64,000 nucleotides of DNA from CAVSUB01 sp963816725 (GTDB taxonomy: Bacteria; Acidobacteriota; Vicinamibacteria; Vicinamibacterales; 2-12-FULL-66-21). The DNA lies in assembly GCA_963816725.1 (NCBI GenBank), contig CAWFMC010000010.1:248001-312000 (forward strand). Reading direction: 5' to 3'. This document shows, piece by piece, positions 33,482 through 41,938 of this stretch; the stretch's first letter is position 1; each line of letters opens with the position of its first letter. The notes under the pieces are model-generated. The model saw only the letters and a list, made by a program, of their open reading frames with translations, had not been told where the DNA came from and did not search any database. The position numbers were made by a program, and so were the translations under genes.

Positions 33482-35206
33482 GTGTTGACTGACTTCAAAC
33501 TCATGTTCCCCGATCCTCGACCCCAGCGTTCCCCTTCACGCACCCTGTTCTTCGCGATCGCCGTGCTCCTCGCGTGGTCGTTGCACCCGGCAGCGCAGCT
33601 GCGGCCGCAGCCGGTCGGCGAGCGGCCCGGCGAGGTCTCGCTGTCGCTGCAGCTGCGGAAGCTCGCGTCCATCGGCACGTTCATGCAGACGGATGCCCAT
33701 CCGGACGACGAGGACAACGGCCTGCTGGCGATGCTCGGTCAGGGACAGGGCATGCGAACCGTGCTCGTGACGGCGACCCGCGGCGACGGCGGGCAGAACG
33801 AGATCGGGCCGGAGCTGTTCCAGTCGCTCGGCGTCCTCCGCACCGAGGAGCTGCTGGCCGTGCATCGCTTCGACGGCGCAGAGCAGTTCTTCACGCGGGC
33901 GATCGACTTCGGCTTCTCGTTCAGCGTCGAGGAATCGATCCAGAAGTGGGGGCGTGACGAGATCGTCGGCGACTATGTCCGCCATATCCGGGCGTTGCGG
34001 CCCGACATCATCGCGGGGTTCCTCTGCGGCGGTGACGGTGGGGGCCAGCATCACCAGGCCTCGGCGCAGTTGACCCTGGAAGCCTTCCGCGCGGCCGCCG
34101 ACCCGGCCCGCTATCCCGAGCAGATTGCGCAAGGCCTGCGACCCTGGCAGGCGAAGCGCGTCTTCTGCACGGACGCCACTAGTTTTGCGCCGGCCGCCAA
34201 CGCGACCCGCACCCCCGATCAGATGACCTCCGATGTCAGCCCGTTCGACGCGGTGCTCGGCCGGACCTACGGCGACCTCGGCATCGAGGCCCGCTCGATG
34301 CACAAGTGTCAGGGCACCTCGCAGCTGCTGCCGCTCCCGGGCCAAACGTTCAATCGCACCTATCGTCTGCGCGACAGCGTGATCGGCCAGCCGGGCGTCG
34401 CCCCGAGATTCCTCTTTGAAGGCATCGACACCAGCCTGCACGGGCTGGAAGCGTTCGCCGGGCGCCCGGTGCCGGCCGGCCTCTCCGCGGGCGTGACGGC
34501 GATCGCCGGCGCCGTCTCGGACGCCACCACGGCACTGGGCACGCAGGGTCCGGCTGCCGCTGCCGCGCCGCTGGTCAAGGGGCTGGCCGCGGTCCGCGCC
34601 CTGCGTGGACAACTCGCGTCGCTCGGGCTTTCGGCCGACGCGCAATACGAGATCGATTTCCGTCTCGCTCGCAAAGAGGACCAGTTCCAGCAGGCCATCG
34701 TCGCCGCCTACGGGATGCGGATCGAGGCGCTGGCGGACGACGGAGTGGTGATGCGCGGGCAGCCGGTGAAGCTCACGATCGCCGTAGCCAATAACGGTGC
34801 GGACGACGTCAGCATCGCCGGCGTCGACATCGCGGGACTGTCCGCCGCGTCGGCCAGCTGTCAGGCGACAGTGAAGAAGGGATCGTCCTTCACCTGCTCC
34901 GCGACGGGAACGATTCCCGCCGACGCGAAGATCACCGGGCCGTACTGGACGCCGCGTCAAGACGCGGCACGCTACGAGTTCGAGCCGGACGCTCCGTTCG
35001 GCCGGCCCTTCCGCCCGTCTCCGTACCAGGTGACCGTGCGCGCCACGATCGGCGGCGCAGACGTCGCCATCCCGCGCACCTTGGCAATACCGCTACGACA
35101 ACGTCGTCTCGGGCGAGAAGCGGATGGAGCTGTCGGTGGTGCCGGCCTTCTCGGTGCGCCTGACGCCCGACATCGTCGTGTTCCCTGCGTCCGCTGGCGC
35201 CGGTGA
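33482..35206 (+). CDS. PIG-L family deacetylase, N-terminal part (frameshifted)
   Basis: Zinc-dependent N-deacetylase of the LmbE/PIG-L fold. The zinc motif HPDDE is in TDAHPDDEDNGLL near residue 70, with later GGQHHQA. An N-terminal signal or anchor segment (TLFFAIAVLLAWSL) indicates export. A GTG at 33482 or, more likely, an ATG at 33503 starts it. Homologous sequence stops at about 35081: one extra T (TT at 35081-35082) moves the real frame to the next entry, and the residues from 35084 to 35206 are out-of-frame Arg/Gly filler. With the base removed the protein would be about 890 residues. Substrate unknown. Confidence 0.85.
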   Translation: MLTDFKLMFPDPRPQRSPSRTLFFAIAVLLAWSLHPAAQLRPQPVGERPGEVSLSLQLRKLASIGTFMQTDAHPDDEDNGLLAMLGQGQGMRTVLVTATRGDGGQNEIGPELFQSLGVLRTEELLAVHRFDGAEQFFTRAIDFGFSFSVEESIQKWGRDEIVGDYVRHIRALRPDIIAGFLCGGDGGGQHHQASAQLTLEAFRAAADPARYPEQIAQGLRPWQAKRVFCTDATSFAPAANATRTPDQMTSDVSPFDAVLGRTYGDLGIEARSMHKCQGTSQLLPLPGQTFNRTYRLRDSVIGQPGVAPRFLFEGIDTSLHGLEAFAGRPVPAGLSAGVTAIAGAVSDATTALGTQGPAAAAAPLVKGLAAVRALRGQLASLGLSADAQYEIDFRLARKEDQFQQAIVAAYGMRIEALADDGVVMRGQPVKLTIAVANNGADDVSIAGVDIAGLSAASASCQATVKKGSSFTCSATGTIPADAKITGPYWTPRQDAARYEFEPDAPFGRPFRPSPYQVTVRATIGGADVAIPRTLAIPLRQRRLGREADGAVGGAGLLGAPDARHRRVPCVRWRR

Positions 35207-36167
35207 GTCACATGCGCGAACGGTGCAGGTCGTCGTGACCAATCAGCACAAAGGCGCCGCCACGGGCAGTGTCTCGCTGGTCGGGCCGCAAGGCTGGACG
35301 GTGAGTCCTGCCAGTGCGGCTTTGACGTTCACGCGCGAAGACGAGGAAGCGACGATGCAGTTCCAGGTCACCGCGCCGGCGGGCGCGGGCGCGGGAGATT
35401 ACTCGGTGACGGCGCGGGCCACCGACGCGGCGGGTACCTACGACACCGGCTACGACGTGGTCGAGTATCCGCACACGCAGCGGCGTCACGTGCCCAAGCC
35501 GGCGACCGCGCGGATGAAGGTCATCGACGTGACGGTCGCCCCCAACACGCGGGTCGGCTACATCATGGGCGTCGGCGATCAGGTGCCGCAGGCGTTGTCG
35601 CAGCTCGGCGCCCGGGTGGATCTCATCACTCCGGAGCAGCTCGCTTCGTCCGACCTCTCGCAGTACACCGTCGTCATCACCGGAGTGCGGGCCTACGAGC
35701 GCCGTCCGGATCTGCGGGCCAACAACAAGCGGCTGCTCGATTACGCCGCTGCCGGCGGCACGGTGCTCGTGCAGTACAACAAGTTCGAGTTCAACGAGGC
35801 GCAGTACGGGCCGTATCCGGCCAAGGTGTCGTCAGCACGCGTGACCGACGAGAACGCGCCGATCGAAGTGCTGCAGCCGTCGGATCCCGTGTTCTCGACC
35901 CCGAACAAGCTCGGGCCGGAGACGTGGACCGGATGGGTCCAGGAGCGCGGGCTCTACTTTCTTGGCGAGCGCGATCAGCGCTACGTCGATCTCGTCTCGA
36001 CCGCGGATCCGTTCGAGTTCAACAAGGGCGTCAAGACCGGCGCGCTGGTCGAAGCGCGTGTCGGCAAGGGGCGCTGGGTGTACATTGGCCTTGGGCTCTG
36101 GCGCCAGCTGCCAGCAGGAACCGTCGGGGCGTACCGCCTCATGGCCAACCTGATCAGCCTGCGGTGA
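35124..36167 (+). CDS. PIG-L family deacetylase, C-terminal part (frameshifted)
   Basis: Continuation of the preceding gene in another frame. In-frame homologous sequence begins at 35082 with WQYRYDNVVSGEKRMEL; the first ATG is 35124. It has an NEW3-like beta-sandwich (VQVVVTNQHKGAATGSVSLV, about residues 30-100 of this piece). A glutamine-amidotransferase-like region (VGYIMGVGDQVPQALSQLG, then LLDYAAAGGTVLVQYN) ends GAYRLMANLISLR. Fused architectures of this kind occur in Bacteroidetes and acidobacteria. It is unlikely to be translated alone. Confidence 0.75.
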   Translation: MELSVVPAFSVRLTPDIVVFPASAGAGESHARTVQVVVTNQHKGAATGSVSLVGPQGWTVSPASAALTFTREDEEATMQFQVTAPAGAGAGDYSVTARATDAAGTYDTGYDVVEYPHTQRRHVPKPATARMKVIDVTVAPNTRVGYIMGVGDQVPQALSQLGARVDLITPEQLASSDLSQYTVVITGVRAYERRPDLRANNKRLLDYAAAGGTVLVQYNKFEFNEAQYGPYPAKVSSARVTDENAPIEVLQPSDPVFSTPNKLGPETWTGWVQERGLYFLGERDQRYVDLVSTADPFEFNKGVKTGALVEARVGKGRWVYIGLGLWRQLPAGTVGAYRLMANLISLR

Positions 36168-36177
36168 CCTGCCCGAT

Positions 36178-37632
36178 ATGAAGTTCGCGCCCGAATACGT
36201 CACGTGCGTCCTCAACGAGAACTTCGAGGACGCCAAGGCTCAGTTCCTCCTGCCGCTGATGCGCATCCACTACGCGCACCTGGTCATGCTCGCCGAGCAG
36301 GGGATCGTCGGGCCGGCAGATGCCGGAACGATTCGCCGCGCCCTCGACTCGGTTTCGACCGACGAGGTCCGCCGCGTCATCTACGACGGCACCTACGAGG
36401 ATCTCTTTTTCTACGTCGAGCGGCTGATCGTCAGCCAGGCCGGGGCTGAAGTCGCTGGCCGCCTGCATACCGCACGCTCCCGCAACGACATCGACATGAC
36501 GATGTATCGGATGCAGCAGCGGGGGCTGGTGCTGGCGGTGCTGGAGCGGTCGATCCGCCTGCGGCAGGTCCTGCTCGCCCTCGCTGGCCGCCACCTCGAG
36601 GACGTCTTCGCCGCGCACACGCACACCCAGCCGGCGCAGCCGAGCACCATCGCGCACTATCTGCTGGCGGTGGTCGAGCAGTTGGAGCGCGACGCCGTTC
36701 GCCTCAAGGCCGCGTTCGCGAGCACGAACCGCAATCCGCTCGGCGCCTGCGCGATCACGGGGACCGGCTTTCCGATCAACCGGCGCCGGACCACGGAGCT
36801 GCTCGGGTTCGATGAAGCGACCGGCAACACCTACGGCAGCATCGCCACTGTCGATTACCTGCTGGAGAGCGTGTCGGCCACGGCCGTGCTCTTGACCGGG
36901 CTCGGGCGGGTAGTGCAGGACTTCCTGCTATGGTGCACGAGCGAGTTCGGCTACCTCCGGCTGGCGGACGGGTTCGTGCAGTGCAGCAGCATCATGCCGC
37001 AGAAGCGCAACCCCGTGGCGCTCGAGCACGCGCGCGCCATCGCCAGCAAAGCGGTCGGCCAGGCCGGCGCGATCCTCACCGCCGTCCACAACACTCCATT
37101 CGGCGACATCGTCGACACGGAGGACGATCTGCAGCCGCTCGTGCTGTCGATGTTCAAGGATGCGATCCGGATGGTCGGCCTGGTGTCGGCGGCGATGTCC
37201 ACCGCGGAGTTCAACCGCGCGCGGCTCGGCGAACGGGCGGGTCAGGGCTGGATCACCGTCACGGAACTCGCCGACACGCTGACCCGAGCGCAGGGCGTGC
37301 CTTTTACGAAGAGTCACGAGATCGCCACCAGGCTCGTCGCCGAGTCGTCGCGGCGCCCCCGGGAGCCGCTCGAGCAGGTCCTCGCGGATGTGTCGTTGCG
37401 CGTGATCGGCCGTCCGATCACCTACACCGCCGCCGAACTGACGGAGATCCTGAGCCCGCAGCACTTCGTGCAGGTCCGCACCACGCCGGGCGGACCGGCG
37501 CCGTCAGAGACCGCGCGCGCCTGCGAGGCGTCACTGACGCTGGTAGCAGCCGACGAGCGCTGGCTCCACACCACCGTCCAGCGTCTCGCCGACGCCGAGG
37601 CTCGACTGACCGAGACGGCCAATGCACTCTAG
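36178..37632 (+). CDS. argininosuccinate lyase family protein
   Basis: Fumarase/aspartase-superfamily lyase, 484 residues. Superfamily signatures are GRLHTARSRNDIDMTMYRM, the catalytic-site THTQPAQPSTIAHY and the flexible loop CSSIMPQKRNPVALEH. These fit argininosuccinate lyase (last step of arginine synthesis, releasing fumarate and arginine). THTQ replaces the usual GYTHLQ spelling and there are no other arg genes nearby. A divergent lyase acting on another succinyl compound is possible. It begins 10 bp after the deacetylase gene and is probably cotranscribed with it. Confidence 0.78.
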   Translation: MKFAPEYVTCVLNENFEDAKAQFLLPLMRIHYAHLVMLAEQGIVGPADAGTIRRALDSVSTDEVRRVIYDGTYEDLFFYVERLIVSQAGAEVAGRLHTARSRNDIDMTMYRMQQRGLVLAVLERSIRLRQVLLALAGRHLEDVFAAHTHTQPAQPSTIAHYLLAVVEQLERDAVRLKAAFASTNRNPLGACAITGTGFPINRRRTTELLGFDEATGNTYGSIATVDYLLESVSATAVLLTGLGRVVQDFLLWCTSEFGYLRLADGFVQCSSIMPQKRNPVALEHARAIASKAVGQAGAILTAVHNTPFGDIVDTEDDLQPLVLSMFKDAIRMVGLVSAAMSTAEFNRARLGERAGQGWITVTELADTLTRAQGVPFTKSHEIATRLVAESSRRPREPLEQVLADVSLRVIGRPITYTAAELTEILSPQHFVQVRTTPGGPAPSETARACEASLTLVAADERWLHTTVQRLADAEARLTETANAL

Positions 37633-37642
37633 GGCCGCTGTC

Positions 37643-37786
37643 GGTTCATGAAGGTTCATGCGGTGCATGGGGTTCATGAGGTTGGGTTCGGGGGTTCAAG
37701 GTGCAGGGTTCAAGGTGCAAGGTTCGTCCGAGCGCCGAGCGCCGAGCGCCGAGCGCCGGATCCCTGATCCCCGGTCCCCGATCCCG
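37643..37786. repeat. composite array of four different 7/9-bp words
   Basis: Fills the argH-bshC gap. In order: 9-mers GGTTCATGN/GGTGCATGG (37643-37679); alternating 7-mers GGTTCAA and GGTGCAN (37693-37727); four exact GAGCGCC copies (37730-37757); four GATCCCN/GGTCCCC copies (37759-37786). It ends one base before the bshC stop codon. This is the most complex array in the window. Confidence 0.88.
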
Positions 37787-37787
37787 T

Positions 37788-39497
37788 CTAGATCGTGACG
37801 ATCCAGTGCTGGCCCGGGTCGATGGGGAGCTCGTCGATCAGGCGATCGATCAGGCTGGGGCCGTACTGGTTCAGGAAGTGGACGACGCCGAGCGTGCGCT
37901 CTTGCGGGTGGCCGAGCGGAAAGGCCTGAGCCTGGAGCCGGGTGAATTGGCGACGGAGGGTATCGTCGCGGCGCTTCGCGGCCTGGATCATCTTCGAGTG
38001 CAGTGACTGGAGGTCGTGCTCCATTTTCCCGAGCGTCGTCTTGGCGGCGCCGGCGAGCGTGGGGTCTAGTTCGGGCAGCACCTCGATGAGCCTGGTCATG
38101 CTCCCCTTGACCGCGTCGCTCGCCTCGCGCATTGCCTCTTCGACGGAGGGCGGCAGCTGCGACTTGAGCAGCTGATTGAGCGCCGCTTCGCCTTGCGGCT
38201 GGAGCGACTCGAGATCGACGGGGTAGCGGCGCAGGAAGCGGGCGGCGGCGGCGTCCACCAGCGTGGCGCTGGCGCGCGGCACGATCAGCGGCATCGGGAT
38301 GTCGAACGCCGCGTACACTCCGCCCAGCTGGCCGAGATACGCCATCTCGCTCGGGCCTGCCACGTAACAGATGGTCGGGAAGAGCGTGTCCTGCACAATC
38401 GGACGCAACAGCACGTTCGGACTGAAGCGCGCCGGCGCCCGCTCCGCCTGTTCGACCAGCGTGGCGGCAGGGACAGTGTCGTCGCCGATCGTGAACGCAT
38501 CACCCTGACGCTTGATCGCGGTGCGGGTGCCGTCGAGGCGGAACACGGCCGGCTGATCGGGTTGCGGTTCGACCTGCGGGGCATGGCCGAGGGCGCGCAT
38601 CGAGGTGCCCGCCTTGGCCGCGAGCGAGGCGGTGGCGCCTGCGGTGCGCAGCTCGCGCGCGAACACGTGCGCCGCGAGCGGCTTGGCCGCCGGGTCGGAG
38701 GACTCGAACACCACCAGCCCGAACCGCCCCAGCGCCGCCTCCATCCACCGGGCGAACGCCTCCGCGACGCCGACACCGGGCGCGTAGGCCGCCCGCAGGC
38801 TGGCGATGACGGATTCTGTGAAGGGCGTGGGGGTGAGGATGGTGGCGAGCTCGTCGATCGCCCGGCCGATCCGCTCGTCGAGCGTCAGGGCCGCGACGGG
38901 CCGCTGGCCTGCGCCGTCCGGCGCATCGAGGGTGACGGTTCTCGGCTGGAACTCTGCGTCCAGCACCGTACACGAGGCGATCTCGTTCCAGTCGTGATCC
39001 TCCGCGTCCACCCAGAAAATGGCGATCGTTGGAGTCCGTTGCTCCTCGGCGACCCGTCGGGCGAGCTGGATCGCGGTGACGGCTTTGAGGATGGTGTACA
39101 GCGGTCCGCCGAACGCGCCGGCCTGCTGCCCGGTGACGATCGCGACCGTCGTCGGATCCCTGAGCTGCGCTGCGGCGGCACGGGCCTCCGGCGGCGCGGC
39201 ACGACGTTCTTGTTGCGCGCCGATGACCCCGGCGATCGCCGCAGGTTGCCGGCGATGATCCGTGACTCGCTGGATGACGTCGCGCCACGCCTCTGGCCGC
39301 TGCGGGTCGCCGGCATACAGTGACGCGATGCTCGGAAAGTCGTACGCGTATGCGCCCGAGAGGGGGCGGATCCATGGGAAGCGCCGGACGTCCACGCCGG
39401 CACGCGTGGCGCCGTCGGCGAGGAGCGCGGCGCGCGGGCCGTCCGTGGTGGGCTCGACAGACACGTTGGCGTACTCTCTCAGAGCCTTCGAAAGCAT
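37788..39497 (-). CDS. bshC: putative cysteine ligase BshC
   Basis: Enzyme proposed to add cysteine to glucosaminyl-malate in bacillithiol biosynthesis. 569 residues from ATG 39497; a GTG at 39395 would give 535, closer to the usual length, and neither has a good RBS. BshC hallmarks are VTGQQAGAFGGPLYTILKAVTA, IFWVDAEDHDWNEIAS and FPTICYVAGPSEMAYLGQL. The C-terminal coiled-coil helices end near RLIDELPIDPGQHWIV. bshA and bshB are not in the window. PIG-L proteins include BshB, but the deacetylase nearby is far larger and secreted. Confidence 0.92.
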   Translation of the reverse strand: MLSKALREYANVSVEPTTDGPRAALLADGATRAGVDVRRFPWIRPLSGAYAYDFPSIASLYAGDPQRPEAWRDVIQRVTDHRRQPAAIAGVIGAQQERRAAPPEARAAAAQLRDPTTVAIVTGQQAGAFGGPLYTILKAVTAIQLARRVAEEQRTPTIAIFWVDAEDHDWNEIASCTVLDAEFQPRTVTLDAPDGAGQRPVAALTLDERIGRAIDELATILTPTPFTESVIASLRAAYAPGVGVAEAFARWMEAALGRFGLVVFESSDPAAKPLAAHVFARELRTAGATASLAAKAGTSMRALGHAPQVEPQPDQPAVFRLDGTRTAIKRQGDAFTIGDDTVPAATLVEQAERAPARFSPNVLLRPIVQDTLFPTICYVAGPSEMAYLGQLGGVYAAFDIPMPLIVPRASATLVDAAAARFLRRYPVDLESLQPQGEAALNQLLKSQLPPSVEEAMREASDAVKGSMTRLIEVLPELDPTLAGAAKTTLGKMEHDLQSLHSKMIQAAKRRDDTLRRQFTRLQAQAFPLGHPQERTLGVVHFLNQYGPSLIDRLIDELPIDPGQHWIVTI

Positions 39498-39571
39498 GTC
39501 AAGACAGACTGCCGGGATTGGACGCGCCCCGCGGCGCGGCGGATCCCGCGCGGCGTCAGCGCATCCGTATA

Positions 39572-39600
39572 CTGACAGCTGACGGCGACTGTGTTACATT
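39572..39600 (+). promoter_or_regulatory. promoter of the pseudokinase-carA operon
   Basis: CTGACA (39572-39577), a 17-bp spacer and TACATT (39595-39600), with a TG one base before the -10. A transcript would start near 39607 and leave about 22 nt before the proposed CTG start at 39629, including GAGGAG. The -35 and spacer are built from heptad-like words (ACTGACA, GCTGACG). Confidence 0.55.
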
Positions 39601-39628
39601 TTTTCGATCCCGCCGAGGAGTCCCGTAA

Positions 39629-41938
39629 CTGACCAGAGACGATCCGTCTGCATTCGCACCCCCGCCGGCATTTGGACCCTTCAGGGTCCTGCATCAGATT
39701 GGCGTGGGCGCGCTGGGACCGGTGTTCCGTACCTACGAGCCCACGCGCGATCGTCTCGTCGCGGTCAAGGTCTTTCGTCTCGACGTCACCCCTGAACAGG
39801 CACAGGCGCTCGCCGACGAGCTGGCTCACGCCGCCGAAGCCGAGCTGATTCATCCGTCGATCGTCGAGCCGATCGCGGCTGGCGTCGAAGGCACGGTCGC
39901 GTATCGCGCCGAAGAGTACGTCGCCGCGGAATCGCTCGACGCGGCGATGCGGCATTACGCCCCCGCTTCCTTCGACACCATGCTCCGCATCGTCGGTCAG
40001 CTGGCCGAAGCGGTGGACTCGGCGCGCGCTGCAGGTGTCGGGCATGGCGCGCTTCATCCCCGCGACATCTTCATCACCCCGGACGAGGCGCGGGCCTCCG
40101 GCTTCGGTGTGGTCGATGCGCTCGAGCGGGTCGGGTTGCGCGCGCCCGTGCGGCGTCCGTACAGCGCGCCCGAGCGGATCGCCGGCGCGGGGTGGTCGAC
40201 AGCCGCGGACGTGTTCTCGCTCGGCGCGATTGCCTTCGAGCTGCTGACCGGCCGTCGGCCGTCGGGAACCGGCGCGGACATCGGCCCGCTGACCGGCGCG
40301 ACGGTGTCCGACCCGGGACGCCTGCAGGCCGTGCTCGCGCAGGCGATGGCCGAGGATCCCGCCGACCGGTTCGCGACCGGGCTCGAGCTGGCCGATGCGC
40401 TCGCCGCCGCCGGGGCCGCGATTCGTGCCGCGACGCCGACCTTTGCCGAGGAAGAGGACGCTGCTGAGGAGGAGGACGCCACCGAGGTGGAGAGCGAACC
40501 GCCGACCGAGGCGGGCTCGGCCATTCGGATGATTGCGCTCCCCGTCGAACCGCCGGTCTTCGCCGACGAACGGTCCGCACGCGCCGCGGCCACGACGCCG
40601 TCGCTGTTCGTCGACGTGCCGTACGACCGGCCGTCGCCCACGGCTCCCGCGGCCGCGGAACCGGTGCAATCGACTCAGCCGGAGCCGGACGACATCACTG
40701 CCGAACGCGAGGAAGACGAGGCCCACTGGTCCCTGACGCATGACGAAGACGTCGCGCTCGCGACCGGTCCGCGCGACGTCCGCGATCTCGAGGCCGCGGA
40801 GTACGCGCCTGACGATGTCGAGGCTGCCGCGGATGCGCTGGCCTTCGAAGCGGCAGACCTGAGCCTGCGGGAGGGCCCGGCACCAGCCGACGACTTCCAC
40901 CGCTTCAGCCGGGCCAAGCGCGAAGCGGCCGTGGCGTCGCCAGTCGAGGCGGATGAAAAGCTCGGCGCGGACACATTGTACGAACCGCCGCTCGCGATCC
41001 CTTCCGCGCGCCTCGATCGCCCGGAGGCAGCCCCGCAGCAGGTTATCGAGCGCGAGATCCCGGTCGCATCGGTGCACGAGGCGGACGAGCGGGTCCCGTT
41101 CGAGCACTTCGCCGGCGACTCCGAGCGGCCGCGCACCGCGGTGCTCCCGCTCGCGCTGATGCTGCTGGTCGGCCTGCTGATCGGTTTCGGCGGAGGCTAT
41201 GTGGTGCGCGGCCGTCAGCCGGCCGCACCTGTGGCGTCATCCGCGGACGCCTCTGCCCCGGCGACGGAACCGGCGCCCGCGCCGGTCGAGCCCGTCGACA
41301 GTTCCGCGGCTCGCGGCACCACCAGTGGCCGTGTCTCCACCGATCGGCCCACGACATCCGCGCCCGCGGCCGCGCCGCGGCCGGCGACGCCGGCTGGGGC
41401 GGCGCGATCCGGCACGCTGATCGTGCGGTCCACGCCCTCGGGGGCAGGCGTGACGATCAATGGCAAGTGGAGCGGGCGGACCCCGCTCACGCAGCACCAA
41501 CTGCCGTTCGGCGACTACACCGTTCGCGCGACGCTGCCCGGCTATCAGGCGAAGCCCGAAGAGGTCACCTTGTCGGCCGACGCCGCCTCGCGCACCCTGT
41601 CGCTGCAGCTGCAGAAGGAGACCCCCCGCGCGGTGCCGCCGGCCGCGCCGCGTCCTGCTCCGGCCGCGCCGGCCGCGCCTGCCTCGCGTGGGACGACGCC
41701 GGCGGAAACGCCCGGGGCGGCGACGGGAGCGATGGAGATCGATTCGCGTCCGACCGGGGCGAAAGTATTCGTGGACGATCGCGCGGTCGGCGCGACTCCC
41801 GTTCGCCTGCCCGACGTCACGCCAGGCAGCCACACCGTGCGTCTGGAATTGCCGGAGCACCACGCGTGGACGGAAACGGTGCAGGTCACCCGGGGCAAGA
41901 CGACACGCGTCGCAGGATCGTTGGAACCAATTCGATGA
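39629..41938 (+). CDS. PEGA-domain pseudokinase, membrane protein
   Basis: 769 residues if started at CTG 39629, which has GAGGAG 8 bp upstream and directly follows an in-frame stop. The first GTG (39704) lies inside the kinase Gly loop (IGVGALGPVFR) and is too late. The kinase-like domain (about 15-280) keeps the VAVK lysine (47) but has HGALHPRD for HRDLKPxN and SGFG for DFG, so it should be inactive. An acidic linker (about 300-500), one TM helix (504-527), Pro/Ala linkers and two PEGA domains (about 592-660 and 700-769) follow. Its stop overlaps the carA start. Probably a wall- or ligand-sensing scaffold. Confidence 0.85.
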   Translation: MTRDDPSAFAPPPAFGPFRVLHQIGVGALGPVFRTYEPTRDRLVAVKVFRLDVTPEQAQALADELAHAAEAELIHPSIVEPIAAGVEGTVAYRAEEYVAAESLDAAMRHYAPASFDTMLRIVGQLAEAVDSARAAGVGHGALHPRDIFITPDEARASGFGVVDALERVGLRAPVRRPYSAPERIAGAGWSTAADVFSLGAIAFELLTGRRPSGTGADIGPLTGATVSDPGRLQAVLAQAMAEDPADRFATGLELADALAAAGAAIRAATPTFAEEEDAAEEEDATEVESEPPTEAGSAIRMIALPVEPPVFADERSARAAATTPSLFVDVPYDRPSPTAPAAAEPVQSTQPEPDDITAEREEDEAHWSLTHDEDVALATGPRDVRDLEAAEYAPDDVEAAADALAFEAADLSLREGPAPADDFHRFSRAKREAAVASPVEADEKLGADTLYEPPLAIPSARLDRPEAAPQQVIEREIPVASVHEADERVPFEHFAGDSERPRTAVLPLALMLLVGLLIGFGGGYVVRGRQPAAPVASSADASAPATEPAPAPVEPVDSSAARGTTSGRVSTDRPTTSAPAAAPRPATPAGAARSGTLIVRSTPSGAGVTINGKWSGRTPLTQHQLPFGDYTVRATLPGYQAKPEEVTLSADAASRTLSLQLQKETPRAVPPAAPRPAPAAPAAPASRGTTPAETPGAATGAMEIDSRPTGAKVFVDDRAVGATPVRLPDVTPGSHTVRLELPEHHAWTETVQVTRGKTTRVAGSLEPIR

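Noticed and set aside
33482..36167. Programmed frameshift in the PIG-L gene
   Set aside because: No slippery heptamer, stem or stop arrangement at 35081; a sequencing or assembly insertion is simpler.
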